A stretch of DNA of 64,000 nt from Trichaptum fuscoviolaceum (Eukaryota; Basidiomycota; Agaricomycetes; Hymenochaetales; Trichaptaceae), in assembly GCA_910574455.1 (NCBI GenBank), contig CAJSYZ010000007.1:930001-994000 (forward strand). The letters are read 5' to 3'. Each line of letters starts with the position of its first letter. Positions within the stretch are counted from its first letter, which is position 1. A program made the position numbers and the translations under genes. This document shows positions 42,273 through 53,315 of this stretch, piece by piece. Below the pieces are notes generated by a model that was not told the origin of the DNA, searched no databases, and saw nothing but the letters and a program-made list of their open reading frames with translations.

Positions 42273-44119
42273 ATGTCAGCCTCCGAGTACTCTGATTCCG
42301 ACACAGACACTGGCACTGGCAGCAGCCTGAGTGACGAGTCGGATTCAAGTTACGTGTCTGAGTACGATCCCCACCCTTTGAAAGGTAAGATGCACGAAAA
42401 TCTTGACTTCACCATAGACTACTAATGCACGAGACTTAATGGAACTCAGATGGAAAACTGCTTTCACGATATGTGCCGGACGACGATGGCATTGTTCGCG
42501 GAATTCACGTTGGCCAGTACATGCGGCACTCACAAATCGCCGTTAGAGCCAACAACCCCTCCACTGCTACTTGCTTGATCACCGAAAAGATAGCGGATAA
42601 TCTATTCCATCAGAAGAACTATAGCAGGTCAACCGCAGATTCTGAACTCATGCTTGCCGTGGTAGCCGACATCGATGTAATTACCCATCAGACGAGACAA
42701 GCTGTGAACCATTACGAAAAGGGCCTTAAGGCAATCAAGAAGAAGCTGCACTCACGTGAAAGGGAGTGGAGGGAATTTATGTCTTTGTTCAACAGTAACT
42801 CGGATGATATATTCAATCCAAACGTAAGTGGAAACTTCAGCAGTAGTGCTCTTAACATCAGTACTGATTTCTTACTCCGGTAACACTGGTAGTGGCAGAA
42901 CCCTCCGTTTGCTATTCGGAACTATATTGGCGAAATCAGGCTTATAGTGCTGTCGGCGTTCGGAAAGATTCTTCCTGAGGCCACAGTCTTTCCAAATTAT
43001 ATGGCCGAAAAGCTTTACTCTCGGTTCGTCAAGGGTGTTGGGTGGTCGAAATTTCTGGGTCGCGTAATCCGTTTCCACCGCGCGCACTTCGTGTTTATTC
43101 CGAGCGGCGCGTCGTCATCTGCCAAACAAGGCGCCGAGACACTGAACGGGGTCTGGGCTCACAGGCAGTCTGCATTCGACAATTTACAGGATGGCCCCGA
43201 ATCCTTTTGTTTATCCTCTGTCATGCGTCGCGGGATCGTTCCATTGCCCAAAGACTCGATTCCCTTCAGTGGCAGGTTTTGCGGACATTGGGCGGACCTC
43301 AACTCCAATGATTCTATGGATGAACAGGGAAACTTGTGGAATGCTAAGCTCTCGTTGAAATTCTTCGTTCCTCTTCTTGTTTGGTCGTACAGCCAATTCA
43401 AGGAAAGCTTGGCCCTATTAGACGCCCTTATCGCACAACATCAGGAACAATCCGCCTCAAACTCATCATCGGCGGATCCAACACCGAATTTGAAGGCAGA
43501 AATCGATTATTCCACTGTATTCCTGCATGGAACGGCTGTGGATTTGCGGTGCCGGCTGGCGCAAAGAATCAATGTCAAAAGGTCGCCAGCCTCCCATGAC
43601 ACTGTTGGTACGGAGGATGTTGCACTGGACACCAGAAATCAGAACAACAATTCTTCCAATGTTGTACTTCCTGCCAAGGCTGGCAAAGAGGCACATCCGT
43701 TAAATGTCCTACTCAATGAACGGTCAACCTTCCTGAGTAGTTTCAATTTGATCAGGAAATGTCTAATGATCCTCACCAACGACGCACTTCTAAATATTCT
43801 GCTCGACAACGGGACTCTCGTGGAAAATAATGATTCACAGTCAGAAGGAAGTGTCGATACCACCAGCCCCATCGACACGCCTCATCGGTTTGACAAAGTC
43901 GAGGAGGAAAAGAGATTGGCTACGATAGTCATGGCTCTTTGTGGACGCGATGCCGACTATGATAGCAACAAGCAGGAACTTGTTGCGACAGAGGACGAGC
44001 TCGACTGTTTCATCTCTACAGCACTTCATGGCTCGTCTTTCTGTGAGGACTACGCGATTTTGCTGTATCTTCTCGATAAACTTAATCCTATCGGAGATGG
44101 CGCATCGGATTCAGTGTGA
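42273..44119 (+). CDS. 568-residue protein of unknown family
   Basis: Three exons (42273-42384, 42450-42823, 42899-44119) fit in phase, with donors GTAAGA and GTAAGT and acceptors CTCAG and GGCAG. The first 37 residues are almost only Ser, Asp, Thr, Gly and Glu (MSASEYSDSDTDTG) and are encoded by island words. The next part (RYVPDDDGIVRGIHVGQYMR) and the third exon (NYIGEIRLIVLSAFGKILPE, then FIPSGASSSAKQ) look like folded protein with a C-terminal acidic region. No family, signal peptide or membrane segment is recognised. There are no stops or frameshifts, so it is probably a working gene. It is divergent from 37776-40799 with 1.47 kb between start codons. Confidence 0.7.
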
Positions 44120-44359
44120 TAGGCAAGCCAACATTGTGTAGGGCGTTCAGCTGGCGACACGCTTGGACTTTTAGGCTGAATCCTCTTGTTCTTATTTGCA
44201 ATCCCTTTGTACTTGTGTTGATCCCATGCGGCAATTGTTCATATCATGCAACAGTCTGGAAATCGTTCTTTACTTTTGATAATTATTTTAAAGTTTCTTC
44301 GTCATTCTTGTCACTTCTAGTATGTTTGAATTTTAATTTATAACTCGGGAGAGTCCACG

Positions 44360-44363
44360 CTAG

Positions 44364-44398
<35 letters not shown>

Positions 44399-44425
44399 GT
44401 ACTAGTACTAGTATTAGTTTAGCTA
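44360..44425 (+). repeat. TAC/CTAGTA microsatellite (word island 5)
   Basis: A run of TAC triplets passes into ACTAGTACTAGTACTAGT, between the 42273 gene and the Plavaka pseudogene. Confidence 0.85.
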
Positions 44426-44440
44426 AATGAGGGCTTATCT

Positions 44441-46993
44441 TTATTCAAGTTGTTGTCTACTTTCGTACAATGTTTCATGCATGTGCATGTCAGCAAATCG
44501 GTTAACATAGAATCTATCGTAAAAGTCCAGGGACTCCTCAGGTGTCAATGACTTCGGAGGACATTCATCACCCTTTGGAACCCCAAGGAGGTGAGCTAAA
44601 CGGAAGATACTCCCTAGAGCTATCACGGATAACTTTGGAGTTTTGGAGTCACCGTGACGGTGGTAGCCTGAGCCTGAGGTGTCATTGTCACTCAGTTGAC
44701 GGCAACTTCCAATACGCTGCCAGTGGCACGCGGTAGAGGTCTCTGACTCATACTCTGGCTCGACTATCCACATTCTTGTTTTTCTGTCAGGTGAGTCTCC
44801 AATGTTCTTGAAAAACTGGACGAGGGCGCATTCCTGACGTTCTCCGTTGGCGGTGAAGGAGAAAAGAAGCATAACCCGAGCAATTTGCATGCCCGCAAAC
44901 CCCTTTTTGCGAGAATCAACTTGGACAAGAACGACATCACGTCGTGGTTTTCCGCGCCAAGAGGAATTGGACCTGATCACCTCCCTCATTGCTTGCTCTA
45001 TAGGAATCGATTCGCCGCGGTAGGCGAAATACGCGGTAGCTGAATGGAAGATGGCAATGTCATTGCCCATGTCCAGTGCAAAGTGTTGTTCGGCTTCTAT
45101 CAGGCTGTCAGAAGCGCTTCCGAGGTCGTAGTATCCTAATTCGTTCAAGTTGCACCGTTCGTACTTGCAGAATAAGTATATTTTGATGAGTTGTCAGAGC
45201 CGCCGGAGTTCCGGATGGCCTTTCATTGTCACAAGAGCATTGAGCTGTTTGGGGTACAGCTTACTGGACTCTGTAAGGATAACAACGAAGAAGTCAGATG
45301 TCCAGCGCCACAACTTCAAGCTCGTGTTACTAACGTTGTTTTGAAGCCATTAATATTAAGCTTGAAGGGTCGCTTCTACCACCCAAGCGGAACCGATGTT
45401 CTGTATTTTCCACATCATGAAGAACCACACTACTCTGCAGTCCTTCCACTGATGAACTGCCGAAATCATCCAGGTCAGCAATTTCGTTGTGTTCTTGATT
45501 ACCCACAATGCCATTGAAGAAATTATCTGTATCATTGGCTGCTCCTGCCACACCAATACACTGCATCTGCTCCCTCTGGTTCGGGATCCTCTCAGCATCC
45601 TCCTCCTCCGGCTCTGACATATTCTTCCGCAGAACATCTCACAAAACTTTCCACGTAGCCTCAGATAGCGTATCGTCTAGCATTCCACGCCGTTTGAAGT
45701 CTGACCTCGATGCAATAAGTTTACTAAGTCATTGATTTGCTGTGATCATCTGGCCCAAGGGATCATTTCTGTTCGAGCGTTGCCATGTTTCTTTGACCGC
45801 ATAAATATGTTTATTCTCTGTAATCGATGAGCACAGTCCACTCGGTGCAGTGAACAGAGGGATCAATGTTGGATAATGGACCATAGCATGCTGTCGTGGT
45901 AGTGAAAAGTTATCCCGGATGCCCTTAGCTATGAATATTTGCCGATAACGGTGAAAGTGATCCAAAGAGGCTTCGATTTGATCAAGAGTTGAGGCTGTAA
46001 TCGTGTACCGACGCACAAGGTAACAAAAGTCTAGAAATGCACTCAATGCGCGAATCATATCATCGTGCGCAATGCCCACGATAGCCGGAAGGTACACCTT
46101 AGCAAATTGCATCAAATATCAGCAAACCACTGCCTCGAACAAGATAAAAAGGTCACAAACTTTCATAAGTGCCTTAGAATCATTGCCTGTTCATTGCTTG
46201 AAGCCTCGGCCTTCGGGGAATCTGTGAAGTCCAGGAAAAGGAGCAGTGACTCTGATTCTACGCGGAGATTAGCAATGGTATTCACATTAAACAACTTGTG
46301 AAAAAACAGCACCTTTTATCCACAATGTCCAGCTCTGACGTGGTCAAGCTCTGACATATCCACTCGACAAGATGATCCTTGAAGACGCCTTTGATGATTT
46401 GGTGCAGCAGGTCCGGAGATATGAGATCGCAAATATCTGCGCGCGGAATGTCATTGGTGAAAGGCTACGGAGCAACGTATCAGTTGCAATATACGCATCC
46501 AATGAATAATTTGAAGCACGTACCACAATGTCCTGGTGGAATCCGTACTCTTTCCGAATTGTTGCTTTATTCATGTTGTTGACGTCTACCTGTTCTATCA
46601 ATCGTTCGTGCAGCTCTTTTGTTCGAGGAATTGATACAAATTCCGGATTATCGAGGTCCTTGTGAGGCGCTGTGCATCTATAATGTCAAAAGTAAGTCAT
46701 CGCAACAGAGCTTGATTTCAGGAAAGCCTGAGGGCGGTATTACTTACTTGCAGCACCATCCAGTGCATATGGCGCAAAGGCTGACCTGTTCCGGATAATC
46801 GGCTATATATGAGCCGAGTCCGAAAACTGACCTACGCAAGTGACCATCAGGGCACCGGAGAATGGTTTTCTGAGTGTTCATGATCATTGCGGTTTTCAGC
46901 GAGTTTAAGATCCTCGATATAGACGAATGAAAAATCTGATGTCGAAAACGCCGGAAGTCATCTGACTTTTCGTATTGCCGCTCAGCTACAAAG
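44441..46993 (-). pseudogene. Plavaka-type transposase, C-terminal part
   Basis: This continues the transposase whose N-terminal part is at 53316-54831. Exon sequence resumes at 46985 (TERQYEKSDDFRRFRHQIFH) and includes DYPEQVSLCAICTGWCCK, the family hallmark DLLHQIIKGVFKDHLVEWI (about 46350-46420), YLPAIVGIAHDDMIRALSAF and LCSSITENKHIYAVKETW. A TGA at 45729-45731 interrupts ANQ-LSKLIASRSDF and another TGA at 45194-45196 interrupts RRL-QLIKIY; both are one C-to-T change from CGA arginine. The last part (MNELGYYDLGSASDS to ETLYESRQQLE, 45148-44441) matches the usual C-terminal region but contains island words at 44640-44740. It is inactive. Confidence 0.75.
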
Positions 46994-47573
46994 TGTTACG
47001 ACACAGAGTGGTTCTATGCGTTCTCAGGACCTCGGACAACGTAAATCGGACGATCAGCGGCTATGCAAAGCGGTTCCACACTCTGGGAAGCACTTGACAA
47101 GTCAATTAAGCTATTCTACACATCAGAAGCACAAATATAACGTCACCTGGGAAGCACTTGACAAGAGGCCAAAAGTGGAGTGCTTCTCAGGCGGACGGGC
47201 GCTTTTGGCAAGCGCAGGAGGAACTATACAGTTCCTCCAAGCCACCGTCCGTACGGACCCGTGGTCCGATCCGAATTTGAAATACAAATAGAAAGATGAA
47301 TAAGCATCGCTGGCGCGCCGGGTTTGAACCCAAGCGCACCAAAAGGTGTCCGTTAGTGAATAGAATGAAAAGAAACAATAATCCCGTGTGCAGACAGATG
47401 CAAAGGTGTACGCGCCGTACGGGCTTCGTACCAAGCGCGTACCGCTGACCGTACGAGACCGTACGAGTGTCTCGTACGATGTCAGGAATCGAAAGTAAAT
47501 AAAAACATCAGTAAATCATAAGTAAACGGAAAATAAAAGAAAACAATAAGTAAATCCGTGGCGATTCCTGACA
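46994..47573 (-). repeat. 3' LTR of chromovirus B
   Basis: On the minus strand it begins TGTCAGGAATCGCC after the purine tract GAGGGGGGTAA and ends GTGTCGTAACA. Confidence 0.9.
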
Positions 47574-47629
47574 TTACCCCCCTCAAGGACGCTGCTAAAC
47601 AGCGTGCGTGTTCGTACCGATCCGTACGG

Positions 47630-50600
47630 TCACCGTACCGCCAATGGGTATTTGCGATGGAAAGCACGAATTCGAGCTTGTGCGTGTTCCATATTAGCCG
47701 CGTCGAGCCAGGTATCTTCGTCCGACTGGTAACCCTTCCATCGAACCAAATACTGAAGTTTCTGCGTACGGCCCGTACGACGCGAGTTCAGTATCTCCTG
47801 AACTTCGTACTCAATGTCTCCATTGATTGGTACGGGCTCGGGAGGGTTCTGTACGCGTCCGGGGATCGTGTCCGACTGGTACTTGGTCAGGAGCGAGACA
47901 TGGAAGACTGGGTGCACCTTCATCGAAGCTGGAAGTTTCAGCTCATAGTTTAGCGGACTTAGCTTTCGTACGACCTCGTACGGACCGAGTCGACGATGAT
48001 TGAGCTTCCTGGCACCTGGCAAGGCTATATTGCGAGCCTCGAGCCAGACACGATCACCTGGTTCGATGTCCGGTACGTCCGTACGGTGCTGGTCGTAGTA
48101 GCGCTTCATACGATCCGCAGCAACTTCCAACGCGGCCTGGGCATCGTCCTGAGCCTTCTTCAGCATGTCTAGACGGTCATCAGCTGCTGGTACGGTCGAA
48201 AGACCCGTACTCGGTACGATGGCAAACCCGGGCTCGTACCCGTACAACAGCGCGAACGGCGAGGTCCGAGTGGCTGAATGCGCACGAGTGTTGTGCGCAA
48301 ACTCGGCCATAGGCAGCAGCCGAGCCCAGTTCTCCTGCCGAACATCTGTGAAGGCTCGAAGATACTGTTCGAGCTCCTGATTTACTCGTTCGGTCTGACC
48401 ATCAGTCTGAGGGTGGAAAGAAGTCGAAGTAGCACCTTTAATACCAAGTCGCTTGAAGAACTCCTTCATGAAGCGTGATACGAACTGGGGCCCTCGGTCC
48501 GAGATGATTTTTCGAGGCGTACCATGGTGTTTCCAAACCTCGGACACGAACAGTTCGGCCGTACGAGTTGAGTCGACGTCGGACGTTGTTGGTACGAAGT
48601 GCGCCTGCTTGGTGAGCCGGTCTACCACCACAAAGATCGCATCAAACCCATCAGACGGCGGCAGCTGCGTGATAAAGTCGCAGGAGATTGTCTGCCAAGG
48701 CCCGGACGGTACCTCGTTCGGTTCGAGCGGTCCGACCGGTCGCTGGGGAATATTCTTGGTGCGCATACAGGTATCGCACCCGGACACGTACCGCTCGACA
48801 AAAGAAGACATCCCTGGCCACCAATAGTTGCGACTCACCAGCTCGTACGTCTTCCACCGTCCGGGGTGTCCCACCGGCAGAGAATCATGATGTAATTTCA
48901 CAATATCTCGCCGAATTTCCTCGTCCTTCGGTACGTAGACCTTCCCTCGGTACAGCAGCAGTCCATCCTCCGTGTTCCAGTCCTCCAACTCCTTCTTCAA
49001 GGACACAGGGGCCTTCCCCTTCAGTGCCTCGATCGCCTCTACCAATTCCTCATCCCAACTCTTCGAACTCCGGATCCTTCGCAACAACGCCGTGTCCCCC
49101 TCGAGCCGTACCATGCCTCGACGCATCGCGTGCAGGCGAAACAAGTCTCTGTCCAACAGAGTCCGGTTCGTGTTGTCCGGACCATTTGGTTCGAGGTTGG
49201 TACGACGTGACATCGCGTCTGGCTTGCCCCCAAGCCGGCCAGGGCGATGTCGGATCGTGAAGTCGAACCGACTGAGAAAAATACTCCAGCGAGCTTGTCT
49301 GCGAGTGAGATTGCGAGCTTCAGAGAAGTAGAGCAGGTTCTTGTGGTCCGAGACAACATCGATCTTGTGTGGAGACCCTTCGAGATAATGTCTCCACTCG
49401 TCGAGCGACCGTACGATAGCCAGTAGCTCCTTATCATAGATCTCATAGTTTCGCTCCGCATCATTTAGCGATTTCGAGTAGAAAGCCACCGGATGAATCG
49501 TACCGTCCGTACCGACCTGCGACAGTACTGCACCTGTCGCAAAGTCAGAAGCGTCACACTCAAGAATAAATGGTTTCTCGAGGTCAGGCATGGCCAGTAC
49601 CGGTGCTTGAGTGAATCGACGCTTCAACTCGTCGAACGAGGCTTGTTGTCTCGTACCCCACTCGAACCGGACGTCCTTTCGAAGCAGTTCGGTCATAGGC
49701 CGTACGATCCGGGAGTAATCCTCGATAAACCGGCGATAGAAGTTCGCAAAGCCGAGGAAGGCTTGAATATCCTTGACCTTTGCAGGTGTAGGCCACTCCA
49801 GAACCGCACTGACCTTGGCCGGGTCCCATCGAAACCGTACCGGCTCCGATAACCATGCCTAGGTATTCCACAGAAGACTGGTGGAACTTACACTTCTCTG
49901 GCTTGACAAACAGGTCGTGCTTCTCGAGCCGTTCGAGTACGGTACGAACGTGCTCGACATGATCTTCCTCATTCTCAGAGAAAATCAGCAAATCGTCAAG
50001 ATAGATGATCACAATCACCCCATTCAGATCTTTGAAGATGTCGTTCATCATGTGCTGGAACGTCGCCGGAGCATTGGTGAGTCCGAAGGTCATCACCGTC
50101 GGTTCGAAGTGGCCTTCCTGCGTACGAAAGGCCGCTTTCCACTCGTCTCCTTCCTTCATCCGTACGTTGTGGTACCCGGATCGAAGGTCTAAGGTTGTAA
50201 ACACCTTCGCTTTCTTCAAGGCATCGACTAGCTCAGTGGTGAGAGGCAGTGGGTACCTGTTCTTCACAGTCATCGCATTGAGCTTGCGATAATCTACCAC
50301 CATGCGCAGCGAACCGTCCTTCTTTTTGATAAAGAAGACCGGAGCCGCAGCCGGAGACTTGGAGGGTCGAATGTACCCCTTCCTCAAGTTCTCCTCGATG
50401 AATTCCTTCAGCGCCGTACGCTCGTTCGGCGCCATGGGGTAGATCTTGCTGTAAGAAGGTACCGCACCCGGTACGAGGTCGATCGCATGGTCGTACGGTT
50501 TACGGGTGGGGAGGCGTTCTGCCCGGTCCTTCGAGAAGACTTTGGCGAAATCGCGGTACTGCGGCGGTACGAGTTCTTCGAACGACTTCTCGTCTTCCTT

Positions 50601-51439
50601 CACTGCAGTCTTCTCAGCAATTGCCTGAGACCAGGTGTACGAAGCGGCGATCCGCTGTGCGAAATCCGGGTCATCCGTGACAAAGAATTCCTCAGAATCG
50701 TGATAAACATCCCAATACTTCTCAGAATACCGGAAGCCTGGCGGAACTTTGTCTCGTTCGCTGACCGGTTCGTCCGTACCACCCGAGTCGTACGGTTCGT
50801 CCTCGAGCTCAGCTACCGTCACTCGAGTTCGAGGAGGTGGCCGAGGCTTCGCGCGGCGTGCGCGGTTCGAGGTCTCCGTACGAGCCATGCGCACTGCGTC
50901 TGACTCCGGGGGACCTTCCATCTGAAACTCCGTACGGTCCGTACAAGGCTGACAGGCCTTCGCACAGCGCGTAAAGGTCATCTGGTCGTTCGCCCAATCG
51001 ATCTCTGGGTTGTGGAGTCGCAGCCAGTCGACCCCAATAATCAGGGGATAGTCCCCAATGTCCGCCACCACTGCAGTCACGTTCTCAGTGTGCGATCCGA
51101 CCGTTAAACTAATCGGCACTTCATCTGTGAGCCAGCCCACATTGTTCAAAGAGTTGTCGGCATTGTACAACCGCGTACGAGGGACCAAGGGTCTCGTACG
51201 GAGCCCGAACCGTTTGACAACCGTACGGTTAATGAATATCGATGAGGCCCCACTGTCTAAGAAGGCTCTCATCCTTAAAATCTTTCTGCCATCGCTGACT
51301 CTCACAGGAAAACGAATGAACCGGCGCAACTTCTTGTCTATGGACTGTATACTAGTAGACATAGAAGGGACTGGGACATCATTTTCTAAACAAGAGAATC
51401 GGTTATGGGTCTTGAGCGGCGCGACGATGCGCTGAGACC
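47630..51439 (-). pseudogene. Pol of chromovirus B, one frameshift
   Basis: The pol frame is open from the gag overlap (LGSQRIVAPLKTHN) through the protease (LDSGASSIFI), reverse transcriptase (LDLRSGYHNVR, YLDDLLIFS), RNase H (ECDASDF, YDKELLAI), HHCC region (SGCDTCMRTK), integrase core (CDFITQLPP, SDRGPQF, HPQTDGQTERVNQE) and a C-terminal chromodomain (LQYLVRWKGYQSDEDTW), ending at 47630. One additional C in the run at 49826-49828 shifts the frame within RT (VSMGPGQG instead of the expected VSMDPAKV). A sequencing error or a recent mutation would look the same. Otherwise it looks like an active element. The chromodomain would steer integration by binding modified histone H3. Confidence 0.9.
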
Positions 51440-52639
51440 CTAGTTGAAATCCGATTCCTTCGAGAGGTGCGCCATAAGGACTTTGGCAGCATCAGAAACA
51501 GAGATTGGGCGTTCGGTCGTACCGCTCGGTACGAGGGGGGTCTCGTCCGAGACGTCAGAGATCGAAGCAGTGGGAGCTGGGGCCGGTACCTGGGGTGTCG
51601 AGGCCGTACTGACGTTCGTACGGTTCGAGGTATTAGACGCGTGGCGCTTGGGGCACTTGGCGGACATATGACCTTTCTCGCCACAGTGGAAGCATAACCC
51701 CTTGCGCAGCGCCTCTTCCCTACTGATCTGGTCCACCTCCATCGCGTTCGGGTCACGGTGGCTCGAGCCGGTACGAGGCTGGTTCGAGTTCGATGTCTGA
51801 CGCGTCTGGAAAGCAGTTCCAGTGCGCTGAGGGATGGGGTTGGTACGAGTTGTGGCACGGATGGCTCGCAGCTCATCATCGTAGACACAGCAGGCCTTCA
51901 CATACCCATCAAAGTCCTCAGGCATCTTCTTGAGCGTCAGGTCCGTACGAAAACGGTTCGAAAGTCCGTACCGGAACCAAGCAATCCATGGTTTATTGTC
52001 AGCAACCCACTTGGTCTTGACCTTGAGAGCCCTGTAGCGAGCAGCATACTCAGCCACGGTTCCAGTCTGCCTGAGAGCCATAATTTCGTTCTCAGCAGCA
52101 GCAACAGCATCAGCTTCACCATATCCAGCAGCCAGAGACTCCAAGAAAGTGTCCAACTTGTCGAAAATGGCGACCGGCTCGCCCTTGTGGATCGAGTCCA
52201 TGTAGGGACGCACCCACTCGTCTGCAGGGCCTCGAAGGTAAGTCGCAGCGAACTGGCACTTCGTACGCTCGTCCGGGAACTCGTGCGGGCGCATAGAGAT
52301 GTAGTTCCGTACCTGACCGGACCAAGCTTCGTACGAAAGCTTGTCCTTGTCCGCGGCATCGCCCTTGGGGCCGTAAAACAAGCCTGGGGGTGGAATCTTC
52401 GGACCCTTCGTACCACGCGGTTCGGCGACGCGCGTTTCGAGCGCTCCCTTCAAGTATGCATTCTGCTGAAGCAACTGATCGATCTGCTCCCTCCAGGGGG
52501 CCATATACTGGTTCAGCATAGCCTGAGTCGCCTCATCCATAGTTGGGGGTTGTGGGGGTACGGGTGCCTGCACGGGTGCGACGGGGGGCGCTCCAGGAGG
52601 GCCTCCGGGCGCAGGAACAGGCGGTGTAGCGTTCTGCAT
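51440..52639 (-). CDS. Gag of chromovirus B
   Basis: This 399-residue protein starts at ATG 52639 with a Pro/Ala-rich leader (VPAPGGPPGAPPVAP). It contains the retrotransposon gag region (MRPHEFPDERTKCQFAATYL, LRQTGTVAEYAARYRALK) and a CCHC knuckle, CFHCGEKGHMSAKC. It forms the particle. The C-terminus ends KESDFN before TAG 51442-51440. A GGATTTC heptamer lies at 51452-51446. It is only distantly similar to the A-family gag but has the same domain order. No lesion is visible. Confidence 0.9.
   Translation of the reverse strand: MQNATPPVPAPGGPPGAPPVAPVQAPVPPQPPTMDEATQAMLNQYMAPWREQIDQLLQQNAYLKGALETRVAEPRGTKGPKIPPPGLFYGPKGDAADKDKLSYEAWSGQVRNYISMRPHEFPDERTKCQFAATYLRGPADEWVRPYMDSIHKGEPVAIFDKLDTFLESLAAGYGEADAVAAAENEIMALRQTGTVAEYAARYRALKVKTKWVADNKPWIAWFRYGLSNRFRTDLTLKKMPEDFDGYVKACCVYDDELRAIRATTRTNPIPQRTGTAFQTRQTSNSNQPRTGSSHRDPNAMEVDQISREEALRKGLCFHCGEKGHMSAKCPKRHASNTSNRTNVSTASTPQVPAPAPTASISDVSDETPLVPSGTTERPISVSDAAKVLMAHLSKESDFN
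51446..51452 (-). promoter_or_regulatory. Candidate -1 frameshift site, chromovirus B
   Basis: G_GAT_TTC in the gag frame, one codon before the stop. The -1 frame continues GFQLGSQRIVAP into pol, paralleling GFSVGSYCSVAP in A2. Confidence 0.45.
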
Positions 52640-52722
52640 CGTACGGGCGTTCGAGCGAAGCGAGCGTCGGCAGAATGGTTCAAACGGTACGAGTTTTTTC
52701 GCGCGAGGTAGTGAGAAAAAAG

Positions 52723-52733
52723 ACTTTTGGCCT
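52723..52733 (-). promoter_or_regulatory. Self-primer binding site of chromovirus B
   Basis: On the minus strand AGGCCAAAAGT starts two bases after the 5' LTR. It is the exact complement of ACTTTTGGCCT inside the LTR (52918-52908). Confidence 0.6.
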
Positions 52734-52735
52734 AA

Positions 52736-53315
52736 TGTTACGACACAGAGTGGTTCTATGCGTTCTCAGGACCTCGGACAACGTAAATCGGACGATCAGC
52801 GGCTATGCAAAGCGGTTCCACACTCTGGGAAGCACTTGACAAGTCAATTAAGCTATTCTACACATCAGAAGCACAAATATAACGTCACCTGGGAAGCACT
52901 TGACAAGAGGCCAAAAGTGGAGTGCTTCTCAGGCGGACGGGCGCTTTTGGCAAGCGCAGGAGGAACTATACAGTTCCTCCAAGCCACCGTCCGTACGGAC
53001 CCGTGGTCCGATCCGAATTTGAAATACAAATAGAAAGATGAATAAGCATCGCTGGCGCGCCGGGTTTGAACCCAAGCGCACCAAAAGGTGTCCGTTAGTG
53101 AATAGAATGAAAAGAAACAATAATCCCGTGTGCAGACAGATGCAAAGGTGTACGCGCCGTACGGGCTTCGTACCAAGCGCGTACCGCTGACCGTACGAGA
53201 CCGTACGAGTGTCTCGTACGATGCCAGGAATCGAAAGTAAATAAAAACATCAGTAAATCATAAGTAAACGGAAAATAAAAGAAAACAATAAGTAAATCCG
53301 TGGCGATTCCTGACA
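52736..53315 (-). repeat. 5' LTR of chromovirus B
   Basis: 580 bp, TGTCAGGAATCG to GTCGTAACA on the minus strand. The predicted primer ACTTTTGGCCT is flanked by partly complementary arms GAGAAGCACTCCAC and GTCAAGTGCTTCCC. Confidence 0.9.

Larger units (their letters stand above)
46994..53315 (-). mobile_element. Ty3/gypsy chromovirus B, full length
   Basis: The element is 6322 bp with two 580-bp LTRs that differ at one position by eye (T 47482 versus C 53224) and a perfect target duplication CAAAG (46989-46993, 53316-53320), so it is a recent insertion. gag and pol are complete apart from one extra base in pol. It is inserted in an intron of the Plavaka gene. The sequence is strikingly rich in GTACG/CGTAC words throughout. 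Confidence 0.95.

Noticed and set aside
47315..47345. Possible tRNA gene or tRNA-like B box (GGGTTTGAACCC) in the chromovirus B LTR, also at about 53060
   Set aside because: The flanking bases do not form a T-arm or acceptor stem, no A box is present, and the motif recurs only because the LTR is duplicated.
46994..53315. Chromovirus B as an active element
   Set aside because: An additional base at 49826-49828 shifts the frame within reverse transcriptase, so activity cannot be claimed unless it is a sequencing error.
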